Below, in pieces: positions 10,737 to 24,100 of a DNA stretch of 64,000 nt (position 1 is its first letter; each line of letters opens with the position of its first letter). The notes under the pieces are model-generated. The model saw only the letters and a program-made list of their open reading frames with translations. It was not told where the DNA came from and made no database searches. This stretch comes from Myoxocephalus aenaeus (Eukaryota > Chordata > Actinopteri > Perciformes > Cottidae). A program made the position numbers and the translations under genes. Location of the stretch: positions 1,137,501 through 1,201,500 of the forward strand of contig JBAMJR010000040.1 in assembly GCA_038501785.1 (NCBI GenBank), given 5' to 3'.

Positions 10737-12478
10737 GTTGGTTTCACAGTGCCCAGATATTTTGAACGTTTTGGAACAGTTCACCTTCAGTGATCCGAGG
10801 GTAAATGAACCCTGCTGCCGACATTTAGGTAAACAAAGTGAGACGAGCACATGATCAGTTTGTCATCGTTCCCCACCTCCCTCGGCCGCTGAAATATGTA
10901 CCATAATCATGTATATTAATTTTATTCTGTTTAACTATTAATATCACCTCATCAGATTTTACACGTGGGATATGATCATTTACATGAATATGACACAACT
11001 ATACTATTCCATTGAGATTAATTGCATTCACCAAACACAGGAAGGAGACCGACAGCACTGACATGGTCTAAATCAAACTAAATCTGAAAAAAAAAACACA
11101 TGCAAACACAATTTAGGACCCCTTTCTATAGTTTTTGTCACCTTTGATTGGCTTAATGTATTGATTTTTATTTTAAATATTAAAAAAAAAACGCAGATGG
11201 ACCTGTATCATACTTTAGCGTGCTGTGAAACTTTAAAAAGTGATGCAGGTCAGATCAGACTCATGCTACTAATTATTACAGATTATTCATGATTGCTAGT
11301 ACAAACTTCTAAAAAATAATATACTCACTATCCCCACAACATTTAGCATGAGGTTAAATTCGGGCAACAAGAGGAGGAACCAAACGCTACAGACAAGATC
11401 AGTTCAATGATTTAATGGTCACAAGGCCAGCAAGAGAGCGAGAGGACAAAACACCGACCCTAAGTTGGTCCCAATGGGCAGGCCAGTACCTTGAAGGGCA
11501 GCTCTTTGAACTGTAAAGTACTAAATAAATAAATGCAGTTCATCAACCATAATTACTGCAACAGGGACAGCCACTGGTACATCAACAACAGTTTCAGAGT
11601 GAAGGAAACCAGATTGCATCATGTTTTTAATTTTTTTTATGTATCTGTACATGTCTGTGAAATGGCAAATGTATGGTTAGACTTCATTGTAAAGGCTTTC
11701 ACACTGAGGGAATTGCAGAGTAATCGTGCTGTCTGCTTTGATGGAATATGAATATTGATGGTATTCTATAGTGATGGGGCCATTTCAACCAGCAACATAA
11801 TAAGTAAACTTGTAATGACCAACACTCATTTCCCCAACAATAAAGCACTCATGGCTAGTATTTGAAGTGAATTATAATAATTATCCACGTAAGCACGTTT
11901 TTTTTTCTCTTCGCAAACGAATGATGGAACTCTCTATAAATGGTGCCATAACCTTTTCCTTTTTGCCTGATTGTGAGGTGATAGGACGTTGAGCCACTGT
12001 GAAGTCTGATGGCAGATGTTCTCCTCTTGGATATCATCCAGCTGCCACTCAGGTATTGATGCTCCAGCATAAATTACACCCTCTGACACTAGACAAAGCA
12101 TTCCTGGAAACGCTTACTTCATCATAAAAAAAGAACTGTTGATCATGATTACGGCGTTTATGTTCTATGCGTCGTTCAGACCCAGTATCTCATTTCCGTT
12201 GCCTCTGGGAGTGCGAGCTTTTAGGCTTTATTTCCATGGAACTCAGTGGGATCTCACAGATGAGAATAAAGAATAATCCTGGGCTTTTTCAACTTAAGCT
12301 TACCCTTCAAGGAGCTGCATCCCCCCTCATTTCACTATACACCTCCTGATAAACTCCTTCCTTTTGGCCTAAGTGGATTTTGCACAATTGCTTTAAACAT
12401 ATCTCTTCCAGTTTTACGATTAAAGAGAGATCTTCTCTTTCCCCCTCATGAAAGAATATGTCCTGTTATATAAATTGA
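10737..12478. other. upstream flank of masp2-like gene
   Basis: Contains the presumed promoter of the minus-strand masp2-like gene, though no clear TATA box was recognised. The DNA is AT-rich with A/T runs (11081-11095, 11178-11190). I found no gene. The part just before 12479 may include degraded 5' sequence of the L2 element, but I could not set its left border. Confidence 0.4.
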
Positions 12479-14998
12479 ATGGCATGCTGTTGGAACCTTC
12501 TGGCCATTTACCGGCCCCCTAAACCCAACTCCACTTTTATCCCGGAACTGTCTGATCTCCTCACAATGCTTTGCACTACATCTGCAAATACCATAATCCT
12601 GGGAGATTTAAACATTCATGTCGACACCCCTTCATGCCACTCTGCTGCTGATCTCCTTCAGCTACTGGACTCCCTAAACCTACAACAACATGTTGATGTC
12701 CCCACACACTCAAGGGGACACACACTGGTCATCACAAACTCCGCCCCCATCACCAACCTACAGGTTTATGATCTTGGTGTGTCTGACCACAAAATAATAT
12801 CAATGAAGCTGCCTTTCCCTTCTCCCCATATCAAACCCACGCGGCAGATCCACTTCAGAAATCTGAAAAACATTAACATGGATGACCTGGCTCTGGACCT
12901 CAAACTTCTCTCCACTGGCTCTACCAACTTCCTCTCTGGCGCTGACTTAGTGGATTCCTACAACCAGTCCCTGAGCAGTCTTCTGGACCTTCACGCCCCC
13001 ATAAAATCCAGGTCAGTCTCCTTCTCGCGCTCAGCACCCTGGTACACCTGCGAACTGCATAAGATGAAGACTGCTGGGCGTGTCATCGAGCGGCGGCTCA
13101 AGGCTTCTGGATTGACTGTTCACAAACAGGCATATAGAGAACACAGGAAGGCCTATGCGGAAGCTCTGAGAGATGCACAGTCCAAGTTTTACTCCACCAT
13201 TATTAACAACAGCCCCGGTAACTCTAAACAACTTTTCTCTACTGTAAATCATCTTCTCAAACCGCTTTCACTTATTCATCCTGAGGCCACTGAGGATAGG
13301 TGCAATATGCACATCACTTTTTTCCGACAAAAAGTTGAAAACATCCGCTCACACCTCTCCGCCACTGCTGCCCTGCCTCTCACAACCACCGACCCACTAT
13401 CTGAGTTTGTCCAGCCTCTTTGCTCCTTCTCAAATGTCACACAGGAGGAAGTGGAGGATATGATCAAAAACACAAGGCCAACCACCTGTGCTCTGGACCC
13501 TTTCCCATCAGCTCTGCTAAAGACAAACACCTCTGCCATCTCTCCACTAATCACCAAGATCATAAACCACTCCCTCCTGGCCGGCCATATTCCATCTGCG
13601 TTAAAAACTGCTGTCATCAGACCACTACTAAAAAAAAACACCCTGGATCCAGAAGTTTTTTCCAACTACAGGCCCATTTCAAATCTTCCATTTCTGTCCA
13701 AAGTTCTGGAAAAGGCAGTTGCAGCACAACTTCACGATCACCTCAAAGACAATAACCTTTTTGAGAAGTTTCAGTCTGGTTACCGCCCTGGCCATAGCAC
13801 TGAAACAGCCTTGGTCAGGGTCATAAATTACCTCATGATGGCAGCAGATACCGGTTCCCCATCTTTACTCATCCTCCTGGACCTAACAGCTGCTTTTGAT
13901 ACAATTGACCATAACATCCTCCTTCACCATCTGAAATACACTATTGGACTCTCTGATAAAATACATAACTGGTTCACCTCATATCTATCCGACAGAACGG
14001 AATACGTTACCCTGGGCAAAGCAAAATCATACACCCACAACGTCACCTGCGGTGTCCCCCAGGGCTCAGTGCTGGGCCCCACTCTCTTCACCCTCTATCT
14101 GCTTCCCCTGGGTAATATAATCAGCAGGCATGGGCTATCCTACCACTGCTATGCTGATGACACACAGCTCTATATGAGGACAACCCCCACTTCTTCTGAT
14201 TCCCACTCTATATCCACACTCACCACCTGCCTGGAGGACATAGAGACGTGGATGAAACTCAATTTTCTTCAGCTAAACAGTTCAAAAACAGAAGCCATCC
14301 TAGTTGGCACACCACATCAGCTCCGCTCTTCCACCATCACCTGTATCACCTTCTCGGGTCAAAACGTCCCTCTCTCCACATCTGTCACCAACCTTGGTGT
14401 TAAAATGGACCCCAATCTCACTTTTGACACCCACATCAAACACCTCTGCAAGACAGCTTTTTATCACCTCAGGAACATCGCCAAACTCCGTCCAACACTC
14501 ACCCTGACAGATGCAGAGAAACTTGTCCATGCCTTTGTATCGTCCAGGCTGGACTACTGTAATGCTCTCCTCACCGGAATCTCAAACAGGAACATCCAGA
14601 GACTACAACGTATTCAAAACAGCGCTGCCAGGATCCTGCTAAGAGTCCGCAAATACGACCACATCACCCTCGTTCTGAAATCACTACACTGGCTCCCCAT
14701 CCCACACAGAATTGAATATAAGCTCTCCCTCCTCACTCATCAGTGCATTCACGGACATGCCCCTCAATACCTAAAAGAACTACTCACCCCCCAGACCTCC
14801 TCATTTAACCTCCGTTCTGCAACCAAAAATACCCTCCAAGTCCCCAGAACCAAGCTCCGCACTATGGGCGATCGGGCCTTTTCCTCTGCAGCTCCGAGGT
14901 TGTGGAATACCCTCCCCGACCATCTGAGGGCCCCACAGACTGCAGAGGCTTTTAAACGTGACCTGAAAACTCACCTTTTTAAGAAAGCTTACTGCTAA
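12479..14998 (+). CDS. L2-type retrotransposon ORF2 (endonuclease C-terminal part plus reverse transcriptase), 839 aa
   Basis: The frame opens in the AP endonuclease: IYRPPKPNSTF, the catalytic-region motif ILGDLNIHVD, and the terminal SDHKII box. RT motifs follow in order: NYRPISNLPFLSKVLEKAV, FEKFQSGYRPGHSTETAL, LLDLTAAFDTIDH, CGVPQGSVLGPTLF, the catalytic CYADDTQLY, and NLGVKMDPNLTF. The C terminus (LQRIQNSAARIL, LHWLPIPHRIEYK, YLKELL) is diagnostic of fish L2/Maui-type elements. No stop interrupts 839 codons, so the copy is fairly young. The endonuclease N terminus with its first catalytic residues is lacking, so it is probably inactive unless upstream sequence rejoins by a frameshift. 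Confidence 0.9.
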   Translation: MACCWNLLAIYRPPKPNSTFIPELSDLLTMLCTTSANTIILGDLNIHVDTPSCHSAADLLQLLDSLNLQQHVDVPTHSRGHTLVITNSAPITNLQVYDLGVSDHKIISMKLPFPSPHIKPTRQIHFRNLKNINMDDLALDLKLLSTGSTNFLSGADLVDSYNQSLSSLLDLHAPIKSRSVSFSRSAPWYTCELHKMKTAGRVIERRLKASGLTVHKQAYREHRKAYAEALRDAQSKFYSTIINNSPGNSKQLFSTVNHLLKPLSLIHPEATEDRCNMHITFFRQKVENIRSHLSATAALPLTTTDPLSEFVQPLCSFSNVTQEEVEDMIKNTRPTTCALDPFPSALLKTNTSAISPLITKIINHSLLAGHIPSALKTAVIRPLLKKNTLDPEVFSNYRPISNLPFLSKVLEKAVAAQLHDHLKDNNLFEKFQSGYRPGHSTETALVRVINYLMMAADTGSPSLLILLDLTAAFDTIDHNILLHHLKYTIGLSDKIHNWFTSYLSDRTEYVTLGKAKSYTHNVTCGVPQGSVLGPTLFTLYLLPLGNIISRHGLSYHCYADDTQLYMRTTPTSSDSHSISTLTTCLEDIETWMKLNFLQLNSSKTEAILVGTPHQLRSSTITCITFSGQNVPLSTSVTNLGVKMDPNLTFDTHIKHLCKTAFYHLRNIAKLRPTLTLTDAEKLVHAFVSSRLDYCNALLTGISNRNIQRLQRIQNSAARILLRVRKYDHITLVLKSLHWLPIPHRIEYKLSLLTHQCIHGHAPQYLKELLTPQTSSFNLRSATKNTLQVPRTKLRTMGDRAFSSAAPRLWNTLPDHLRAPQTAEAFKRDLKTHLFKKAYC

Positions 14999-15131
14999 AA
15001 TATCTTTCATGGGCTTTGCTTTTAAATATATCTTAAAAATGCTCTGGTTTTATTCTGCTCTGTAGCACTTTGAGATTGCTCAAATATAAAGTGCAATACA
15101 AATACAATGTATTATTATTATTATTATTATT
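12479..15131 (+). mobile_element. L2-clade LINE with long ORF2
   Basis: A long open frame with endonuclease and reverse-transcriptase motifs is followed by a short 3' UTR and a terminal ATT microsatellite (about 15109-15131), the typical L2-type 3' end. The left border is unclear: an in-frame TGA lies immediately before the first ATG, and the N-terminal half of the endonuclease is absent from the frame. The insert sits about 1.7 kb upstream of the masp2-like start, in the opposite orientation. Confidence 0.9.
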
Positions 15132-18100
15132 TCTCTAAGACTGGATTGACTTCTACCAACGCAGTCAGGAGTACTTCCTCAGCTAAAACTCAGACACCTA
15201 CCGTGACGTTGATGCTTGATTTGGGAGATTTGATCTCTCTCTCCCTATATGCACTTTTAGCCACTCCTCTCGTGTTGCTGGAGATAGATAGCTTGTGTTG
15301 CTGAAGACGCACTGCAACCAGGGAAGGGCCTAGAGTCGATCCTTTTGATGATCTGCTGTACGCCACAATTCCATAATCTCTCTCCTCATCGCACCACTGC
15401 TCCTAACCCCTCCTGAGAGAGCCTTTTCCACATGAGATGTTTGAATGTTGTTTGTTATTTTGCGGCGTCATCGATGACAAAAGGGTAAAAAATGACTCAC
15501 TGCAAGTGTTGTTGAGAAGAATGTCCCTCGCTGAATGCAGTGTTTCAAGTAAGTCTACTCTCTAAATGTCATTGAAGTGATTGGCATTGAAATGTCAAAT
15601 ATGTTGTTATTAGAAGTTGCAAAGCAGCTGATCCTTCATTATGTACTACTTGCTTGCTTTATTGACTGGAAAAAATGACTTCTTTGGGTGGGTTGAGGAC
15701 TGTTATCTGCCCTGCCGTCTGTTCTAAAATAGAAAGCCTAACCTATCCTTCCAAATGCCTGCAGCTACTGACAACCAGCACCTTTTACATTTCATGCTTA
15801 GCTGACCAGTTGTATAACCTTTTCACACCCGGGGGTCATACCATTCGCACCCTTACATCACGCCTTAAGGTGTGAAAAAAACGTATAGATTGTATCGTTG
15901 CACGGTGTGGTCCGGCAGTATTCAATAACACAGGTGATAATGAAGGGGATAATAACACAATCAGCGTATTAAAGCTTAATTTATTTTTGGGCAGCAGTGT
16001 AATGTTTGAGGTGCTTGAGGCACAAAATGAAAAGAAAAAAAAGAAAATAATAATAATAATAATGAAAAAAAGAATCAAACAAAAGAAAAGAAAAAAATAC
16101 ATTTTAGAATAATATTGTCCAGTTAAATTGTAACTTCTTCATGGGAAGAAGTCTTGTACAGGCAGCGCCTGTGTGCCGTTTGTATCATTGCCTGTTAGCA
16201 CCGACCTGGAGCTGCTAATGGAACAACTGCGTACATCACAACAGCAGCCATGGGGATTTTACTGTGATATGAGGACGTTTTTTGATTCGCAGCTGGGAGC
16301 CTTTCACTCAAATGAAAGTCACTGGGGTGGATGAAATGCCTGAAACAAAATTCACTTTCAAAGAACTGTCTCCAAAAATCATCACCTGGTGGCACCATCA
16401 ATTCAAGCCTCAGTGCTCCGCTTCGTAGCTATGGCGGATGATGAAAGTTTTTCTTTTTTCTTCATGTAGCTGTGTCCTGTGTCACCTGAAGAGCTTTTAT
16501 GAGCAAAATACAGTGTGTTTGTGCATGTACCATACATAATCTTCTCACACACACGGCTCATGCAGACAAAACGTGCAGAGACATAAGGCACAGGCCGTTT
16601 TGATTCCAGTATGATTTAAATCTTGAATGTCCATGTGCGTAAGACAGACGCTGTCTGCACAGAGCTGGTTCCCCTGCTTGCTGTTAATGAAGCACTTCCT
16701 CATAGGAAGTCAGTCAGTCATTAAATGAAGAATAGGCCACCTGAGATCAAGTGAAAAGAAGAAAGGGCAGTGGTTGTTTGTGCATCTGGAGAGTCAACCA
16801 AAGGCAGGGATAGAGATGCTCAAGGAGAGAGTGCTTCAAATCAATGGAAATAAGATGCTGGAAGGAGGCAAATGTAAAAGTTTCCTTCATTTATTTCTCA
16901 TTCTGCGCAATTTACACATCCCTCTGAATATTTTGAGCTAAAAAAAAATGGAGATACTAGCAGACTTTATGAGTGTTACTACATCCTTCTGCCATTCTCA
17001 TTATTATCATCTTTGTCCTTTCCACTGGCTGCAATCACAGTAGTCTTAACCACCCACATGCTGTAAACTGTAATTAAGGACTTGAATAAGTGGGGATGTG
17101 CCACTTTAGCTGAACACCGAGAAACAATGTAGCGTTAATCCACTGTAATTTGCTCTTCCGCTGTAGTTATGCAGACAGAGATAGGATTTAGGCTTCCACA
17201 GCACAAATAAACTGCAAATAAAAGACAGTTTAGAAGCAGCACGGGGCCAAGTGTCTCTTAGTATCAGATGTTTATTCACCGACTGTCAGCGTCTCAACTT
17301 TCAATGCAGAAACGTAAAATGTTACTGGCGGGAACATACATACATTTAATTTGCGGAACAAATGAAAAAAAGGTTTAGAATTCTGTGGCTTCTTGCCGTT
17401 CCGGGGACTCTCCATGTTGCTGCCTCCGGGCCAGATGTTCACAAGCCAGAGAAACAGAATTGATTGAATGCCGTCAATATATTAACATTTCTCTTTGTTC
17501 TGTGGGGCGCAGCAGGTTCAGTCTAATGCTTCCATTAACAGTGCCATTGTTAATGCTTATTGTGCGTGGGCACGGAGAATACATTAAATGGCAACAAAAA
17601 AAAAATGGAAATGTCTCGTAACAGTTTCTTGCTTAACACTCCCTTCAGTTTTCTTCAGGCAAGGTTTCATAGAAAATTATTGAAGTAAAAATAGGACTTG
17701 CAAATGAATTCAAAGAAAGAATGCAATTGGTGATGTGCTCTCGTCTTGGTTCTAAGAGAATACACCTTTGCAAAAAAAAGGAGGGTTTTAGATAAACAAA
17801 TATTAAATCTTAATAAATCCAGTTAGAAGTTGTTTGTTTGTATCGTAACATTTATTTTCAAACTACACTTGACTGAAACAGAATTGATATATTGTTATTT
17901 TTGTGTTTCTAAGAATAACTAGGCAAAGTGAATTGTTCTGTTTACTGATGCTGCACATATTAGTAAGTGTTGTTTTGATTTACACAAAATGTGGTTCATT
18001 TTATGTTTCAAGTTATTGTATGAAGTGTATGCCCCTATTTTACACCTGAATTAATGAATAAATACTCGATGCAAAATATATTAAGGTTAAAAGACAGTAT

Positions 18101-21100
18101 TTAAAAATCAATTATCCTAGAAATCCACTAAGATATTTGAACAAGGGTTGTCTTGTGTCACTTAAGGATGAATGCAATGATAGCATATTGCTGTGACATG
18201 TACGACTAAGTGTCCCAAACTCTAGACCCACATGTTCAGTGTATAATTTATTGCTCATCCCGGTAACCAGCATCCCCGGATGCTAATGGCAAAGAATGGC
18301 TCCTGATGAATTCATGTTGAGCCTTTTTGTGCTGGATTTCATTCCTGACGTCAACCCCATTACTCTTTAGATTTGGCCCGCACGGCTCTCTTTCACAGAT
18401 AACAAATACGGCCATTTCTCTGCTAATTCAAACAGGCCCCAGCTTTAGCAATTCAGTGGACTGCCATAAGGCAGTAAAGCATTCAGTGACGTTGGTGGGA
18501 ACAAGCAATGATGAGAAATGGCACACAGGTGCTGCTCTCGCTCTGGAATCCTTTCCTTCATTAGGGCGCCTGACGCCGCCGTGCTTTTTCCTTAATCATG
18601 TTTCAAACAGCTCTCTTTCACAAAACTACTGAATTACAATTTAAAGCGAGGAGAGAATGTGTAATTTGCTCCCCCAACATAACTTTCACAAGTTAGAAAA
18701 CGCCTCCAAGAAAGAAAAAATGACTCACCTCTATTAAGTTCTTGCTAAGCCTGCAAGTGATCAGCAGTGAATATTTCTTTTAATAACATAACTCATGACT
18801 CATTGTGAACACACGCATGCCACTGATATGAAACTATATAATAGTGCTGACAGGCCATGACTCAATAGCTCCAGTAGGTATATTAATGGTGGGTTATTTC
18901 TTGTATGATTGATTAAACATTTTCGGGTCTGTTAGGCCTGAGAAAAATGATGGTCAGCCTGAACATCAAACATGGATTTCCAATATGAGTAATGGCAAGA
19001 CTCTTGGCGGCGGCAGCGAGGACTTCACATGCTATTAATAAATGGAAACCATCACTGTCGACCGTAATACTGTGGTAACATTTAGGATGTGGGTTTTTGT
19101 GTGTGTCTCTGTATCGCATCCAGACCATTTGACATACGCGGATGTCGTGTTGTTAGAGCAACTGCAATCAGGTGTATTGCTATCCCATAAGGGCCCAATT
19201 GTCCTGAAAATTGTCTTAAGCAGCGCTACATACTGGGGGAAAATAACATTACTTGAGATCCTCATCTGCTGCTGTGGCAACCAATCTATAACAGGTGCAA
19301 AGGCTGAGCAAAGCAAGGACTATTCTGGTAGCTAATCACAGGATTGTCACCCTTGTGATTAGAGGCCTATAGTGTACACATCATACAGGACTCTGGAGTG
19401 CTTAAACAAGACAGTCAATATCATCTTGTGTTGCTTTCCTTCCTCTCTGCAGTCCTATTTTTCTAATGACACTATCAGCATGAGTGGCTCCTGGTCATGA
19501 GTCTGAGGCTTAGTGTAAATGACAAACTAATGAACTGCGATGGTGACTCCCTTGGCTATGTCACAATGGACCCTCTAATAGAAGTTTACCGACTATAATA
19601 CAGCAGCCCTCAGTGATAGAAAATGATACACCGATAAGCACAAATTGTATTTGCTATCTAATCAGCTTCCCTCATCATAAGATCAACATTTCACAACTGC
19701 TGAACACAACTAATAGGATAGAGAGTGACCTTGGCAGTTATTATGTTTTCCTTTACAACCCCATTGGAAATAGTTTATTGAGGCCCACAGCCTGGTTAAG
19801 GATCTTAAGTTTGGTCTTCACAACCTTGAAACACCAAGTATTCACATTTAGACACATTCTCACAGCAGGAGTCAAAACAGATAACGTGATAAGATTAGTT
19901 GCCAGTGTAGAGAGTCATTCAGCTGGTCAACGGAGCACTAAACAATTAATCTTTACATGTTTTGTACTGCCACCTAAAGTACAACCCCACCCCCACAGCA
20001 TTGCACCAATGCCTCTGCTCCACTGCTTGTACAATAGTCATATGTGTGGCTGCTTAACTTGACTCAAATGTAATGGTTTGTGGTTTGAAATATTTGTTTT
20101 TTAATTTATAAAACATGCAAATAACTGTTTCCATGCAACATTGTATTTCTGGCATTGTAAAAACTACAGAGATACAGTGTTCTATAAACTGAACCCCTTT
20201 ATTTTTGTAGGTCTGGTAAGTGTAAAATTGGTCTTACATGGAAAATCTGAAGATCTGAAGAAGCCGCTGAGCAATTCTTGGTGATTTGACATCAACATGG
20301 TTATAGCATACTGGTCTAACATTAGGCTGGAAAGGTTCAAAATTGAATGATGTCATGAACTGCATAGGATGTCACAGATATAAAGCATTAGGTTTCATAA
20401 ATGAACACTTGTCCACCTGCTTTTGTGTTGCTGTTAGTCTGTATTCTACGGTAAAATTAAGTGAGTAGCTAATCCCCTGTTCTTTCACCCAGCGCCATTA
20501 TCGGGTCAAATAATATACTTTTGTTTGTGACCACATATCTGCAAAACTAATGACAGCCGTACCTAAAATGACATGGCATCGCTGTGCCGAGAAGTACAGC
20601 CTCATAAAGCCGCTGTAGACTCTTTATGTAGTCAAAACGCTTTCAGTTTTTAGTCTTATTTATTCTGTTTACTGGTCGTCCTAATTACACTGTAGAGGAA
20701 AAAAAACTCAGGAGGTAGTTGTCATCGTCGGCACACTAATGAGCTCTAGTTTAAAAAAAAAATCTCACATTAAACTGATAAGTTTGATACTTCTTGCAAC
20801 AATAAATGTAACCTGCAGTTTAACGAAGCACTTAAAGGCCTTCGTTAACCAAATCTTTGAAACCGTGTGTTTTCTCTCTCACACCCAAAGCAGTGGCATT
20901 CAGAATGAACGGGGTCACTTCAGTGACCGGCGTGCTGCACCCCTTCCTCACGCTGGTGACAGCTCATTTTCGGAGCCACGGCTTTAGCACTGAAAGAGCA
21001 GAGGGCCCTATAATGATGAGCTTTTAGCGCTGGCACTGGGCGGCTGAGTAAGCCATCAGGCATCATTAGACCCTGAAAACAATCTCTCCATTCCCATCGG

Positions 21101-24100
21101 TGCTCCCAAACAGGAGAACTCTTTGAAAGGAATACATCAGAGGACACTTTGGCATGTGTGTTGTGTGTGCGAGAATACTTTACAGTGGGGCATCATTAAG
21201 CGGCCGTGGACTCGCTTCTTCCAATGATGTCGCTCTTTATGATGCCTTTGAAAATGCATATTTCATTTAATCCGAGACGTCTTGTTGTTGATGTATCTGT
21301 TAACACTTACTTGCTATAAACTTGATTAAAAAAATAAAATAGGAGGCAACGAATCAACAACAGGAAGACGTCATAATACTATCAACTGATGAGAGTAGAG
21401 TCACTGAAAAGGTACTAATGATCTTTCAACAGAATGATGCAAACCCGCTGCATAGACAGCAAAGCAGGTCCATTATTACTGCTGGGCTTTTCCTTTCCCA
21501 GAGAACATTTTTTTAAATTGGTATCTGATGTATTTATTTTACTTCAAAATGCCTCAGCTAGTCCACCGTACTGTGCTCTGGATACAACATCTCAAATGTC
21601 ACAAGTAAACAAATTGAGCCTGGCTGACAGATGAATAAGGCTGCTGCAGGCGCCGTATCCAGAGTCACTGGGTTAATAAAGTAGAAGTACATGTTTGGAG
21701 AGTGCACAGAACTTTCATCATCTCCGTTTCTGAAACAACACATGTACACTCACTGTATATTGTATGGAATAGTATTCAGGAACGGGTTTGATGAGTATTT
21801 TACCTTGCTTTTTCTTCACTAAGATGTCAATTTAACATGGTTATGTTGTTTTATTTTCCCAGTTTACTCTGCTACACATTGAATCAATATGATTTGAGTA
21901 CACAGAACACATGCTATTAACAACGTGTCAGCATGAATGTGTAAAACATTCATTTAAAAAGATCATTACAGTCCCTTTCATATGAATCAATTTCTTTCAG
22001 CACAACTCTTTGTTGATAGTGTTTGTTGTAAAAGGGAGCCAGCCGCCACACAAGCTGCCTGTTAGCAAAGTTCCTCAGAAGCATTGGCCGAGCGGCCGGT
22101 GTTAATTTGGCCTGTCTTGACCGATCGAGGCCAGGTAAGCGAACCGTTTGATGTTAACCGTAGCTAAAGTCTCACTGGGGGATGAAAATGAGTTCTGACA
22201 CATCCGTGAAACGCAGAGACAAGCAGTGCTCATGTAGCATTCGGTGAGGCTGAGCTTAGAGGGAAGGGGAAATCATCAGGTATAATACATTTGTGTCTCT
22301 AAAACCGATCCCTTTTGGACTACACCTCGTGATTTGACAAAAATGTTGAGGTGAAAATATGAATTCAGGGAATGGTTTTCCGTACTACTAGATGTCCAGC
22401 AGTCATTTTAATATACAATGTATATTTGGTTCACTTTGAAGTTGTTTTTTCCTCGTATGAGTAGCACCAACAAAACCTAAGTCTTTGTTATTTTTAAACA
22501 CCGGCACATATGAATTCACAATTAAATTTGAATTACACAGTTAGGCCTGAGCACTTCTTTCCCTCCTCCTTCAGATCAAAGTGAATGCCAATAAAATGCT
22601 TTGCTTGCAGGCATCAGCTTTGATGTCGCTCCTCTTGCGTGCTCATTTGAGCCCAGGGCCATGATGTCAGAAGTGGACAGCATCTCGACCGACATCAAAT
22701 TGTTCTGTGTTTATCATCTCAAACCCAGAAAATACAGATTGGCATCAGAAGCTGCCTCTTTATGGAGTAGACATATTTGTGTGTTTGACATCTCTCTATT
22801 CTTAACATGATTGTGTGTGTTGTTCTCACACAGTCCAGTGGCTCTCCCACAAGCTGTACACCTGAATATGGATCATTTGTGTCGGTGCTTTTCACCGCAC
22901 ATAAGAATGAAAGACACTGTGTGATGAACTGTAATCAAGTAAGCCCACAGAAGCCTTTGTCTATTCAACACCATTAAAGGCAGCACTTACCAAAACCATG
23001 CAATTACATTGCTTTGAAATGTGTTGAACTGTAACTCACCGTCAAATGGTGCTTTCATAGGATTATGCAGCCTTGTTCAATGAAGACTCGGATGGATCAT
23101 TCAAGAGCTTTTTTTCCTAACTGTCAATAAAAAGGAAAAGAATTTCATCACGGTGGCTTTTAATGTTACACCTGTAACTGAATCAGTTGAACTCATGTTA
23201 ACTCGTGTCTCTGCGCCTGTGGAACAAGCACAGTTATTATCTCTTATTCATCCTGTTTGGTAAGAAAATGAGACAGTAACCCAGTTGAGGAAAGAATCTG
23301 GAAGCTTTGCCTCTACTCTGTCTATAGAGGATTTGTAGCGACTCTGGTAAATTATTGTACGTTATTTAAGAATTCAGATATTTCATAATAGGTATTTAAT
23401 TTGACTATTTCCCAGTGCCAAACATCTGCACAGCAATGGGCATAAATTGTAGCTGGCAGTAAACCGCAGCTGCTCGTCGACGTTTACAAGAAAACAGCAG
23501 TTACATGTCAAGTATTAACAAGAGCTCAATAAAAAGAATGAAAATAATTATCTTTGAGCCGAGGTGAATATTTGTTGTTTGCTCGAAGACTCAATCTGGA
23601 TTCAATTTTGCATTGCCAGTTTTGGCATTCATACAACACACAGCTTGACCTGATCAACACCGCAGGGTTGGCTGCCGAAACCTGGAGCACCGAGGCAAAG
23701 ATCTAAGAAATTACACATTTCATTTGAATTCTCCGAGCCAGTAAAGTGTTCAAGAAATAAGTGCCTTTTGATAAATAAGTGCCTTTTGATACTATTCGAT
23801 AATGTGCTGAAAGTGCACTTGTAAATTGTCAGCCATTATTCAGCAGTCCTCTAATTAATGCAAAGAGTTGTTTTGTCGGTTTTGTTTGTTGGTTTTCGCT
23901 CAGCGTGTTGGGATTGGCCGTCTATTCACGACCATGAAAACACAGAAAGAGTGCTCATTTCATCTGGCTCAAACAGCAGGATATTTCCCCTGCATGTCAT
24001 TTTTCACATTAAATCCACCAGTTCGCTTATAGGGACTTGAAAGTCAATATTTGATTGTGGCAGCACCTACTCCACTCCCTCCCTTAGCAAGATAAAAATA

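Noticed and set aside
13031..13755. Open frames in other frames and strand within the L2 element
   Set aside because: They overlap the long RT frame, lack domain motifs and have shadow-like composition.
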